A stretch of 36,125 bases of DNA from an uncultured Lachnospiraceae bacterium. Its GTDB lineage: Bacteria > Bacillota > Clostridia > Lachnospirales > Lachnospiraceae. The notes below the pieces were generated by a model. It was not told where the DNA came from. It saw only the letters and a list, made by a program, of their open reading frames with translations, and searched no databases. Of this stretch, positions 1-7,730 are shown one piece after another. How positions within the stretch are numbered: the stretch's first letter is position 1; each line of letters opens with the position of its first letter. A program made the translations under genes and the position numbers. The DNA lies in the NCBI GenBank assembly GCA_910588285.1, contig CAJUQB010000053.1, positions 1 to 36,125 of the forward strand. The letters are read 5' to 3'.

Positions 1-9
1 GGAATATCG

Positions 10-56
10 CCCCGAATCGTTACTATGAGCGGCCCCCGGGCCGTGAATAGTAACGA
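10..56. repeat. Palindromic intergenic repeat, copy 1
   Basis: An inverted repeat with outer arms GTTACTAT (19-26) and ATAGTAAC (47-54), inner arms CGGCCC (30-35) and GGGCCG (38-43), and a 2-base loop. It is preceded by CCCCGAATCGTT (10-21). A second copy with the same leader lies at 25158-25206. The two differ at a paired outer-stem position (A/T here, G/C there), so pairing is kept. Three facing bases inside this copy do not pair. It may be a REP-like element or a bidirectional terminator of the gene to the left. Confidence 0.7.
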
Positions 57-170
57 AATTTAAGAGAAAAGTGAAAAGAAATGAGAAGGAATACTTTTCA
101 TTTTCCCTGAAATGTGGTATGTTTATAAAGATTGCAAAAATACAGCATGAGAATAGGAGAATATAATCAT

Positions 171-1388
171 ATGAAAAAGAAAGTGATATTGTTTTTGATG
201 GGGCTTGCTGCGCTGGGGCTGCTGGCAGGCTGCGGAGAGGACAAGGAGGAGAACAAGGAGCATGTGACTCTGGGAGATTACAAGAGCCTGTCCGTGGAGG
301 TGGACAGCCCGGAGATGACAGAGGATGACCTGCGGGGCTACGTGGAGGGCCTGATGGCATATTTCCCGGCCTATGAGGCGACGGATAAGACCGTGGTGGA
401 GGAAGGAGATACGGTAGACATTGATTTTGAGGGGCTGAGGGACGGCGTGGCCTTTGAAGGAGGGACCGCCCAGGGACAGAAGCTCACCATTGGCTCCCAC
501 AGATTTATTGACGGCTTTGAGGACGGGCTCATTGGCGCCAATGTAGGGGATGAGCTGGAATTGAATCTCACATTTCCGGAGTCCTATGACCCCAATCCGG
601 ATCTGGCCGGCCAGCCTGTAGTATTTAAGGTAAAGGTGAATGCCATTGTGAGCCCTGTGGAAATGAGCTACGATACGCTGACAGATGAGTATGTGTCCGC
701 GAACTTTGGCTATGATACGGTGCAGAATATGAAGGATGCGCTGACAGAGCAGATCGGAGAGCAGAAGAGGAGCAGTGCAGAGAGTGTGAAGCGCGGTGCG
801 ATCATAGAGCGGATCCGGGAGCTGAATACAGTCAATTCCCTGCCGGAGGGGCTGCTGGATGAGCGTGTGGCCAAGTATAAGAAGCAGATGGAGGACATGA
901 GCCAGGCACAGTATAATATGACTCTGGCAGAATACCTGAAGGCAAACGGCCAGACAGAGGAGGAGTTTAATACCAATGCGGTCAATTCCATGAAGGAGAA
1001 TATTGAGCTGGAGCTTATCCTGGCCAAGATTGCCGAGGCAGAGGGCATAGAGATCGACGAGGAGGGCTATCAGGCCTTTGTGGATCAGATGGTGGCCAAT
1101 TACGGCTTTGCGGATGCCCAGGGCCTGTATGATGAATACGGCGAGGACTTTATCCGCAATGCATATCTGTGCAATAAGACTCTGGATTACCTGGTAGAGC
1201 ATGCGGTTGTCCATTACAAGCAAACTGAGGGAAGCGCCCCGGGAAATGTGCCGGCTGAGGGAGGCACGGAGGGAAGCCCGGAGAATGAGCCTGCCCAGGA
1301 AGGCGCGGAAGGTGAGCCTGCCGGGGGAGACACGGAAGGAAGTCCGGAGGGCGCATCATCCGAGGAGGACTCAGAAGGCCAGCAGTAG
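171..1388 (+). CDS. Trigger-factor-like FKBP peptidyl-prolyl isomerase lipoprotein
   Basis: A secreted lipoprotein probably acting as a foldase on the outer face of the membrane. A signal peptide ends in LLAGC, with Cys21 as lipid site. An FKBP-type region spans about residues 75-155 (EEGDTVDIDFEG, then FIDGFEDGLIGANVGDE) and is followed by a helical trigger-factor-like C-terminal region to about 350. The last 50 or so residues are a low-complexity Gly/Glu/Pro/Ser tail. The ATG at 171 is chosen because AGGAGA lies about 10 bases upstream and the signal peptide begins there; an in-frame ATG at 132 would put 13 polar residues before it. Extracellular trigger-factor-like isomerases are common in Clostridia and may replace or complement PrsA. 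No ribosome-binding role is expected because the protein is exported. Confidence 0.88.
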   Translation: MKKKVILFLMGLAALGLLAGCGEDKEENKEHVTLGDYKSLSVEVDSPEMTEDDLRGYVEGLMAYFPAYEATDKTVVEEGDTVDIDFEGLRDGVAFEGGTAQGQKLTIGSHRFIDGFEDGLIGANVGDELELNLTFPESYDPNPDLAGQPVVFKVKVNAIVSPVEMSYDTLTDEYVSANFGYDTVQNMKDALTEQIGEQKRSSAESVKRGAIIERIRELNTVNSLPEGLLDERVAKYKKQMEDMSQAQYNMTLAEYLKANGQTEEEFNTNAVNSMKENIELELILAKIAEAEGIEIDEEGYQAFVDQMVANYGFADAQGLYDEYGEDFIRNAYLCNKTLDYLVEHAVVHYKQTEGSAPGNVPAEGGTEGSPENEPAQEGAEGEPAGGDTEGSPEGASSEEDSEGQQ

Positions 1389-1458
1389 GAGCATAAGGAA
1401 GGAAATCCGAAGAGTGCCGGCAGTAGGAGCATAAGGAAGGCAATCCGAAGAGTGCCAG
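1383..1458 (+). repeat. 38-bp tandem duplication over the stop codon
   Basis: Two adjacent 38-base units (1383-1420 and 1421-1458) differ at about two positions. Each begins CAGTAGGAGCATAAGGAAGG and contains a TAG. The first TAG (1386-1388) is the stop of the lipoprotein gene. The second unit lies in the spacer before asnS. Confidence 0.9.
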
Positions 1459-1528
1459 GAACAGGGCACGATTCGCGGGAGCTTAAGAGTATGGATCATG
1501 GGATCGAGGAACGGAAGGAGATTAGAGG

Positions 1529-2920
1529 ATGGAATTTGTAAATATTAAGAGCTTATATCGGCAAAAGGAAAAATATCTGGAACAGAAGGTGGAGGTCTGC
1601 GGCTGGGTGCGCAGTGTCCGCAATTCTAAGAATTTTGGGTTCATTGTACTGAATGACGGAACCTTTTTTGAGCCGCTGCAGGTGGTGTATGCGGACGGGC
1701 TGTCTAATTTTGCGGAGGTTGCCAAGCTGAATGTGGGGGCAGCCCTGATTGTGAAGGGGGAGCTGGTGCCCACCCCGGAGGCCAAGCAGCCCTTTGAGGT
1801 TCAGGCAGAGGAGATCATCATTGAGGGAGCCTCCACACCGGATTATCCCCTGCAGAAGAAGCGCCATACCTTTGAGTACCTGCGGACCATTTCCCATTTG
1901 CGGCCCAGGACAAACACCTTCCAGGCGGTATTCCGGGTACGGTCCCTGTGTGCTTATGCGATCCACAAGTTTTTCCAAGAGCGGGATTTTGTCTATGTGC
2001 ATACGCCGCTGATTACCGGCAGCGACTGTGAGGGGGCCGGTGAGATGTTCCAGGTGACCACACTGGATCTGGCCAATGTGCCAAAGACTGCGGAGGGAGC
2101 CGTTGACTTTGCCCAGGATTTCTTCAATAAGCCCACCAACCTGACGGTGAGCGGCCAGCTGAATGGGGAGACCTATGCCATGGCATTCCGCAATATTTAT
2201 ACCTTTGGCCCCACCTTCCGGGCGGAGAATTCCAATACAACCCGCCATGCGGCAGAATTCTGGATGATTGAGCCGGAGATGGCCTTTGCGGATCTTTCCG
2301 ACGACATGATGGTGGCGGAGAGCATGCTGAAATATGTGATCCAATATGTGCTGGAGCATGCGCCGGAGGAGATGGCCTTCTTCAACAGCTTTGTGGACAA
2401 GGGGCTTCTGGAGCGGCTGAATCATGTGGTGAATTCCGATTTCGGCCATGTGACCTATACGGAGGCCATTGATATTCTGAAGAAGCACAACCACAAGTTC
2501 GAGTACAAGGTTTCCTGGGGATGCGACCTGCAGACAGAGCATGAGCGCTACCTGACCGAGGAGGTATTTAAGCGGCCGGTATTTGTCACCGATTATCCCA
2601 AGGAGATCAAGGCCTTCTATATGAAGATGAATGAGGATAATAAGACCGTGGCTGCCATGGACTGCCTGGTGCCGGGGATCGGCGAGATCATCGGCGGAAG
2701 CCAGAGAGAGGATGACTATGACAAACTGCTGGCCCGGATCCAGGAGATGGGGCTTACGGAGGCGGATTATGGCTTTTATCTGGATCTGCGCAAATACGGC
2801 TCTGCCCGCCATGCAGGCTTTGGCCTGGGCTTTGAGCGCTGCGTGATGTATCTGACCGGGATGGGGAATATCCGGGATGTCATTCCATTCCCCCGGACCG
2901 TGAACAATTGCGAATTGTAA
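1529..2920 (+). CDS. asnS: Asparaginyl-tRNA synthetase
   Basis: Charges tRNA-Asn with asparagine in the cytoplasm. At 463 residues it has the family length. An N-terminal OB-fold anticodon-binding domain (about 15-105) leads into a class II catalytic core. Motif 2 is FRAENSNTTRHAAEF, and motif 3 is the Gly-rich GFGLGFERCVMYLTG followed by the typical asparaginyl ending RDVIPFPR. The ATG at 1529 has a GGAGATTAGAGG ribosome binding region. No T-box leader is visible in the 140 bases upstream, so the gene may be transcribed with the lipoprotein gene before it. A strong hairpin terminator follows. Confidence 0.98.
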   Translation: MEFVNIKSLYRQKEKYLEQKVEVCGWVRSVRNSKNFGFIVLNDGTFFEPLQVVYADGLSNFAEVAKLNVGAALIVKGELVPTPEAKQPFEVQAEEIIIEGASTPDYPLQKKRHTFEYLRTISHLRPRTNTFQAVFRVRSLCAYAIHKFFQERDFVYVHTPLITGSDCEGAGEMFQVTTLDLANVPKTAEGAVDFAQDFFNKPTNLTVSGQLNGETYAMAFRNIYTFGPTFRAENSNTTRHAAEFWMIEPEMAFADLSDDMMVAESMLKYVIQYVLEHAPEEMAFFNSFVDKGLLERLNHVVNSDFGHVTYTEAIDILKKHNHKFEYKVSWGCDLQTEHERYLTEEVFKRPVFVTDYPKEIKAFYMKMNEDNKTVAAMDCLVPGIGEIIGGSQREDDYDKLLARIQEMGLTEADYGFYLDLRKYGSARHAGFGLGFERCVMYLTGMGNIRDVIPFPRTVNNCEL

Positions 2921-2940
2921 TATATCTGCCAAAATAACAG

Positions 2941-2985
2941 AAAAGACGCATGGAACAGCAGATGTATCAGCCATGCGTCTTTTTT
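2941..2985 (+). terminator. Rho-independent terminator after asnS
   Basis: Perfect arms AAAAGACGCATGG (2941-2953) and CCATGCGTCTTTT, followed by more T residues. It begins about 20 bases after the asnS stop. Confidence 0.92.
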
Positions 2986-2994
2986 GACGTCTAG

Positions 2995-3319
2995 ATCGTG
3001 TTGATGTTGGGGTCACATAGGGCTTTTTTTAATTGTGTGGCAAATTGCACAAATTGTATTCCTCTTTTATTCCGGTTCCGAACCTAAGAGCCTCTAAATG
3101 TTCTGGGGAAAGCTGTCATAACCGGACACAACCGCCCTCTATGCGCCCTCCATGGCGCAGATCGGGCTTTCGCCGGCATCCGTGCCGCCGAATTGCTGTT
3201 TCATGGGCAGAACATTAAGACGCTCTAAGCTTCTCCACAGTCACAAATCAGAATACAATTTGTGCAATTTGCCAATATCAGTTCCGAAAAGCCCTATGCG
3301 ATCCCAACATCATCGTGTT
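2995..3319. mobile_element. MITE-like palindromic element with 8-bp target duplication
   Basis: A 309-base element (3003-3311) is one long imperfect palindrome. It starts GATGTTGGG and ends CCCAACATC. A 24-base stretch at 3038-3061 is repeated exactly, inverted, at 3251-3274. Arms around TAAATGTTCT/AGAACATTA are also paired, and a small hairpin GCGCCCTCCATGGCGC sits near the centre. The direct repeat ATCGTGTT flanks both ends (2995-3002 and 3312-3319), as a target-site duplication would. No credible ORF is inside. Families known for 8-bp duplications include ISL3, IS1595, IS66 and IS6, but I cannot assign the termini to one. It fills most of the 2921-3441 gap between asnS and the ZIP gene. 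Confidence 0.85.
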
Positions 3320-3372
3320 TGAAAATTGCTTTCTGACAGCTGTGCGTTACACTACACATCATGCAGCATCAT

Positions 3373-3401
3373 GTAACATTTTGGTGAAAATGACATATAC
3401 T
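3373..3401 (+). promoter_or_regulatory. Putative promoter of ZIP transporter gene
   Basis: GTAACA (3373-3378), 17-base spacer, TATACT (3396-3401), 40 bases before the start codon. An inverted repeat GTTACA (3346-3351)/TGTAAC (3372-3377) overlaps the -35 and could be an operator. The -35 is a weak match. Confidence 0.45.
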
Positions 3402-3441
3402 ATGACAGCGTTCATTTTGGAACGGAAAGAGAGGAAACGGA

Positions 3442-4218
3442 ATGGAAGTGTGGATTGGGATATTGATTCCATTTGTAGGGACCACGCTGGGGGCAGCCTG
3501 CGTGTTCCTGGTACGGGGAGAGCTGAACGGCACGCTGCAGAAGGGGCTTTTGGGCTTTGCCTCAGGCGTGATGGTAGCAGCCTCTGTCTGGTCGCTGCTG
3601 ATTCCGGCGATGGACATGTCGGACCACCTGGGGAAGATGGCCTTCGCACCGGCGGCAGTGGGGCTTCTTCTGGGGATGGGCTTTCTGCTGCTGATGGACC
3701 GGCTGATCCCCCATCTGCACCTGGGACAGGAAAAGCCCGAGGGGCCAAGGGTAAATTTAAAAAAAACGACAATGCTTGTCCTGGCGGTAACACTGCATAA
3801 CATACCGGAGGGAATGGCGGTGGGCGTGGTGTTTGCAGGGGCTCTGGCAGGAAACAGCCAGATTACCCTGGTGGGAGCCATCGCCCTGTCCATTGGCATT
3901 GCCATCCAGAATTTTCCGGAAGGGGCAGTGGTGTCCCTTCCCCTGAGGGCAGACGGGGATGCGAAGGGAAGGGCATTTCTGGGAGGAACCCTGTCCGGCA
4001 TTGTGGAGCCGGTGGCAGCGGCTGTTACGCTTCTGCTGGCAGAGCTCCTGGAACCGCTGCTGCCATACCTGCTGGCCTTTGCTGCGGGGGCCATGCTGTA
4101 TGTGGTGGTGGAGGAGCTGGTTCCGGAGGCCTCGGAGGGAGAGCATTCCAACATCGGGACCATGGGCTTTGCGGCGGGCTTTGTGGTGATGATGGTAATG
4201 GATGTTGCACTGGGATAG
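3442..4218 (+). CDS. ZIP-family metal transporter
   Basis: A 258-residue inner-membrane protein with about eight hydrophobic segments, matching the GufA/ZupT branch of the ZIP (ZRT/IRT-like) family that brings zinc or other divalent metals into the cytoplasm. The two signature metal-site motifs are present: HNIPEG at 119-124 and QNFPEG at 156-161, plus EE near 224. The histidine-containing loop HLHLGQ near residue 91 fits the variable metal-binding loop. The ATG at 3442 follows GAGGAAACGG. It has its own possible promoter and is followed by a separate promoter for the next gene, so it is probably monocistronic. Metal specificity cannot be read from the sequence. Confidence 0.92.
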   Translation: MEVWIGILIPFVGTTLGAACVFLVRGELNGTLQKGLLGFASGVMVAASVWSLLIPAMDMSDHLGKMAFAPAAVGLLLGMGFLLLMDRLIPHLHLGQEKPEGPRVNLKKTTMLVLAVTLHNIPEGMAVGVVFAGALAGNSQITLVGAIALSIGIAIQNFPEGAVVSLPLRADGDAKGRAFLGGTLSGIVEPVAAAVTLLLAELLEPLLPYLLAFAAGAMLYVVVEELVPEASEGEHSNIGTMGFAAGFVVMMVMDVALG

Positions 4219-4226
4219 GAATGGCC

Positions 4227-4255
4227 TTGAACTATGGCGGCCAGTTGTGTATAAT
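4227..4255 (+). promoter_or_regulatory. Sigma-A promoter of the hydrolase gene
   Basis: TTGAAC (4227-4232), exactly 17 bases, TATAAT (4250-4255), 37 bases before the ATG at 4292. It is a near-consensus vegetative promoter, starting just after the ZIP stop codon. Confidence 0.82.
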
Positions 4256-4291
4256 AAAGCGGAGTAGTTGAAAGAAAAGGAGGTCATTTTG

Positions 4292-5788
4292 ATGATGAGA
4301 ACAAATGGATTCAAAAGATGCGCCGCCGCGGTGCTGGCATTGCTGATGCTGACCGGTACAGCCTGCACTGGGGCAGGAGCCGCAGGTACCCAGGCAGACA
4401 CATCCGCAGAGGAGAGCGGCGGACCGTCCCAGGAGGATGCGGGGAGCGGGGCGAAGGACAGCCAGATTGGGGAGGGCCAGAGCTTTGCAGAGGCTCATGA
4501 TGCCTTCCAGACTACCCTGACCCGCCAGGACAATGACAGCGATCCCATTCCAGAGCCGCCGGAGGGCTTGTTTGACTTAGTTTCCTATCCGTCCAAGGTG
4601 GGGGATCTGGCGGCTTATGTGTCCAGCGATCCGGGGGACGGACAGAAGCATCCCATGATTATCTGGGTGGTAGGAGGCTGGGGAAATGGCATCAGTGATT
4701 TTCCCTTCTGTTACCCTGCATGGGATAACGACCAGACAGGCTCTGCCTTCTGGCAGGCAGGCGTGCTGACCATGTACCCCTCCTTCCGGGGCGGGAACGG
4801 CAATCCGGGCTATTATGAGGCTCTGTTCGGAGAGGTGGATGATATTGTGTCTGCCTATGAATATGCCGCGTCTCTTCCTTATGTGAATCCTGACCGCATT
4901 TACCTGGGAGGCCACAGTACCGGAGGAACCCGGGCGCTTCTGGCAGCGGAATATACGGACAAGTTCCGCTCCGTGTTCTGCTTTGGACCGGTGGATGAGG
5001 TGAAGTACCACAATAACAGCCAGTTTACCTTTGATAAAAACAATGAGGACGAGTATACCATGCGCTCCCCCATTCACTGGCTGGACAATGTGAAGAACCC
5101 GACCTTCCTGATAGAAGGGGAGGACGGCAATTCCGGCAACCTTCGGAAGATCCAGGAGGCTTCGGAGAATGAGAACATCCACTGCTATGTGCTGGATGGG
5201 GCGGATCATTTTTCCACCCTTGCCCCCATCACCCGGCTGCTGGCTGAGAAGATACTGGCTGACACCGGTGCGGAGCCGGGGATCAGCATCACCCAGGAGG
5301 AACTCCAGACAGCCATGGAGGGAGAGCCTGTGATTCCGGCCCCTGTCATGAAGGAGTACACCATTGATGACCTGGGCATGGCATTTTCCTGTCCCTACAT
5401 ATGGACCGTGGAGGATATCTCCGAGGAGGGAACCTTCCAGCTGTCGCTATATTCACCCTATGAGGAGGACGATATATGGGATATGGCATCCATGTATATC
5501 AGCGTCTATTCTGTAGACGACTCAGGCAGCTATCTTTCGGGGATGGAAGAATATCTTCAGGGAGAAGGCTATGACACCGGGGCAGCGGAGGTCAGCGGCC
5601 TGTCTGGGATCCATGCGGTGGGACAGCGGATTACAGACAGCGGCAGCGTCTTCCGGAACCAATATACACTGGTACAAAAGGGTGACCGGTTTATTGAGTT
5701 TGATTTTTACATCCATGAGGATTATGGGGAGGATGCAGATTCCCTGTTTACGTCAATGATGGAAAGCGTGCGGTTCCTGGAGCAGTAA
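4292..5788 (+). CDS. Secreted alpha/beta hydrolase with C-terminal accessory domain
   Basis: A 498-residue exported serine hydrolase, substrate unknown. An N-terminal hydrophobic segment (about 10-25) ends at Cys25 in GTAC, an atypical lipobox, so it may be a lipoprotein or a cleaved secreted protein. A low-complexity linker (30-70) follows. The hydrolase core (about 95-330) has the nucleophile elbow GGHSTGG with Ser209, likely Asp278 (EGEDGN) and His306 (GADHF), resembling prolyl-oligopeptidase/dienelactone hydrolase folds. Residues about 350-498 form a separate beta-rich domain of a kind often seen as a short extracellular module. The ATG at 4292 follows AAGGAGGT at 7 bases; a TTG at 4268 lies upstream of that site and is rejected. 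A bidirectional terminator follows. Confidence 0.85.
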   Translation: MMRTNGFKRCAAAVLALLMLTGTACTGAGAAGTQADTSAEESGGPSQEDAGSGAKDSQIGEGQSFAEAHDAFQTTLTRQDNDSDPIPEPPEGLFDLVSYPSKVGDLAAYVSSDPGDGQKHPMIIWVVGGWGNGISDFPFCYPAWDNDQTGSAFWQAGVLTMYPSFRGGNGNPGYYEALFGEVDDIVSAYEYAASLPYVNPDRIYLGGHSTGGTRALLAAEYTDKFRSVFCFGPVDEVKYHNNSQFTFDKNNEDEYTMRSPIHWLDNVKNPTFLIEGEDGNSGNLRKIQEASENENIHCYVLDGADHFSTLAPITRLLAEKILADTGAEPGISITQEELQTAMEGEPVIPAPVMKEYTIDDLGMAFSCPYIWTVEDISEEGTFQLSLYSPYEEDDIWDMASMYISVYSVDDSGSYLSGMEEYLQGEGYDTGAAEVSGLSGIHAVGQRITDSGSVFRNQYTLVQKGDRFIEFDFYIHEDYGEDADSLFTSMMESVRFLEQ

Positions 5789-5803
5789 GCACATCGGAAA
5801 AAG

Positions 5804-5837
5804 AAGGCCGGCAGATCAATCACGATCTGCCGGCCTT
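5804..5837. terminator. Bidirectional terminator between hydrolase and asrC
   Basis: A perfect 14-bp stem AAGGCCGGCAGATC (5804-5817)/GATCTGCCGGCCTT (5824-5837) with a 6-base loop AATCAC. It lies between two convergent genes and can serve both strands. Confidence 0.9.
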
Positions 5838-5855
5838 TCTGGCCTTGTTTCCTGC

Positions 5856-6923
5856 CTATTTGTGCGGCCCGGCTGTATGATGCAGCTCCATGGGCTTTAC
5901 ATTGAAATTGGAACGGTATTCTGTCTCATGCCAGAAGATATCCTCTGCCACCAGACATTCCGGATTCAATTCCACACCGTCCAGAATGATCTCCTTGAAC
6001 TTCTTGTAGCCGGCCCGGTCGATGAGATGGCCGCCGTGGAGGTATTCCGGCTTGTAATCCATGACCCAGGCGGAGAATTTCTGCCAGTTGCCCAGTACGG
6101 CAAGGATCACCTCTTCGGATGCCCAGTTTAGGAACATCTTGCCGGTGCGGGGGGTCTGACGTCCGGTACGGCCGCCTAAGATTACGCGGTACAGAGGCTT
6201 TTCCCGACGGGTCCATGCACTGGTAGGACAGGCCCTTACACATTCGCCGCAGCCCACGCAGCAGCAGGGATCCTTCTCGATCTTGCCGGTATCCTGATTT
6301 AGGGACAGCACTCTGGTAGCGCCGTGCTCACAGGCCCTTGCACAGGCTCCGCAGCCGATACACCGCTCCGGGTGGTAGTCGATCTTGGATACGCCGATGA
6401 TACCGAAGTCAGCCAGATGCGCCTTGTTGCAGTCGTTGGGGCATCCGGAAATATTGATCTTGATGTGGTAGTGGCTGGGGAAGATGATGGGCTCAATCTT
6501 ACGGGCCAGCTCATAGGTATTGATATTGGCGCAGATACAGTGATGGTTGCCGATACAGCCGGTGATATTCCTGGCGCCGATGGTAGGATAACCGCTTTCC
6601 CGGTTCCATTCCTGCTGCTCGCCGGCCACCATGTCCATGTCTACCTTGCAGAGCTCCTCGTCCACCTCTTTGATATAGTTTTCCAGATATTTATTGACAG
6701 CCGGGATATCTGCGTATTTGATCCCGGTGATGTCAAAGGTCTGGCGGGTTCCAAAATGGAAATTCCCGTCTCCCCAGGTATCTGCTATGTATTTTACATT
6801 TTCCAGGTATTTTGCTGCAACCATACCGCCGGGCACACGCATCTGGAGCATGAATTCACCGGGGACCTTGGACTGGCGGAAGCAGTTGATACGCATTTTC
6901 TTTACATTAATATCATGATTCAT
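5856..6923 (-). CDS. asrC: Anaerobic sulfite reductase subunit C (siroheme catalytic subunit)
   Basis: Catalytic subunit of the AsrABC complex, which reduces sulfite to sulfide in the cytoplasm. The 355 residues contain the siroheme-[4Fe-4S] ligand set C123-x5-C129 and C161-x3-C165 (the latter in NISGCPNDCNKAHL), then two ferredoxin motifs: C188/C191/C194/C198 (CIGCGACARAC) and C222/C225/C228/C232 (CVGCGECVRAC). This is the AsrC order, with ferredoxin domains placed after the siroheme motif. The ATG at 6923 follows AAGGAGGAG at 5 bases and lies 12 bases after the asrB stop. It is the last gene of the asrABC operon and ends at a terminator shared with the convergent hydrolase gene. Confidence 0.96.
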   Translation of the reverse strand: MNHDINVKKMRINCFRQSKVPGEFMLQMRVPGGMVAAKYLENVKYIADTWGDGNFHFGTRQTFDITGIKYADIPAVNKYLENYIKEVDEELCKVDMDMVAGEQQEWNRESGYPTIGARNITGCIGNHHCICANINTYELARKIEPIIFPSHYHIKINISGCPNDCNKAHLADFGIIGVSKIDYHPERCIGCGACARACEHGATRVLSLNQDTGKIEKDPCCCVGCGECVRACPTSAWTRREKPLYRVILGGRTGRQTPRTGKMFLNWASEEVILAVLGNWQKFSAWVMDYKPEYLHGGHLIDRAGYKKFKEIILDGVELNPECLVAEDIFWHETEYRSNFNVKPMELHHTAGPHK

Positions 6924-6935
6924 GGTCTCTCCTCC

Positions 6936-7730
6936 TTAATCAACCAGTGTTTTGGCCTTGGTATAATTGAATACCGGTCCGTCCAGACAGACATAGGTTT
7001 CATCGATCCGGCAGTGGCCGCATTTGCCCACTGCACAGGACATCTTGCGCTCAAAGCTCATCCAGATCTTATCCTCCGGCACACCGCATTTTACCAGCTC
7101 CAGGCCGGTGAACTTCATCATGGGCGGCGGGCCTACCACAACAACGGCATAATTGTCCCCAAAGCTGTCAAAGGGAAGCTCCTTAACAAATTCAGTGACA
7201 AATCCGGTCCTCCAGCCCTCTTTGGCGTCTGTGTCCAGCGCATAGGTTGTGTGGAACTTATCCTGCCATTTTTCCAGCTCGGGACGGAACACAATGCCCT
7301 CTTCATTCTTGAAGCCGCAGATCAGATGGATCTCCTTGGCATAATCCGCCTGCTCGTACAGGAAGTTCAGCATAGAGCGCACCGGCGCAAGACCGGTTCC
7401 TCCGGTAATGACAACCAGGTTCTTTCCCTGGAAGGAGGAAAGGGGCCAGCCCTTGCCATAGGGTCCCCGCAGGAACAGGACGTCGCCCGCTTCCTTCTGG
7501 AAGATAACATCTGTTACCTTTCCCACGGAGCGGATGGTAAATTCCAGCCAGTTGTCACCACGGTTGGATACCGAGATGGGAGCCTCGCCGATCTTGGGGA
7601 TTGACAGCTGCATAAACTGTCCATGCTCCGGCTTTGCATCGGATTCTACCCGGAAGGTCCACTCATGGACGCTCTCCTTCTTGACACTTAAAATCTTACA
7701 CGGCTTTGGTTGTACATGGTTTGTCATCAT
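6936..7730 (-). CDS. asrB: Anaerobic sulfite reductase subunit B (FAD/NAD reductase)
   Basis: Electron-input subunit of AsrABC, passing electrons from NAD(P)H through FAD to the iron-sulfur chain. It is 264 residues long. A ferredoxin-reductase-type FAD domain covers about 1-100 (the FAD motif region around APISVSNRG), followed by a nucleotide-binding domain with GGTGLAPVRS (110-119) and VVVGPPPMM. A C-terminal [2Fe-2S] motif has C232, C237, C240 and C248 (CAVGKCGHCR, then C248). The ATG at 7730 has GGAGGTGACAA upstream and overlaps the asrA stop in an ATGA junction, which implies translational coupling. The fold is shared with PyrK-like proteins, but the neighbours settle the call. Confidence 0.96.
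   Translation of the reverse strand: MMTNHVQPKPCKILSVKKESVHEWTFRVESDAKPEHGQFMQLSIPKIGEAPISVSNRGDNWLEFTIRSVGKVTDVIFQKEAGDVLFLRGPYGKGWPLSSFQGKNLVVITGGTGLAPVRSMLNFLYEQADYAKEIHLICGFKNEEGIVFRPELEKWQDKFHTTYALDTDAKEGWRTGFVTEFVKELPFDSFGDNYAVVVVGPPPMMKFTGLELVKCGVPEDKIWMSFERKMSCAVGKCGHCRIDETYVCLDGPVFNYTKAKTLVD

Noticed and set aside
1389..1528. T-box riboswitch before asnS
   Set aside because: The gap is only 140 bases, filled partly by a tandem duplication, and shows no terminator/antiterminator or T-box core.
1553..3016. 487-residue open frame on the minus strand opposite asnS
   Set aside because: It is a shadow of asnS: no ribosome site, no recognisable domain, and the plus-strand protein is unmistakable. 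The same applies to long minus frames at 10507-11538, 21053-22567 and 22575-23567, and to plus frames at 6324-7604 and 7826-8761 opposite the asr genes.
3033..3218. Small ORF inside the palindromic element
   Set aside because: It lies in the arms of the MITE-like repeat, is arginine- and serine-rich and has no binding site.
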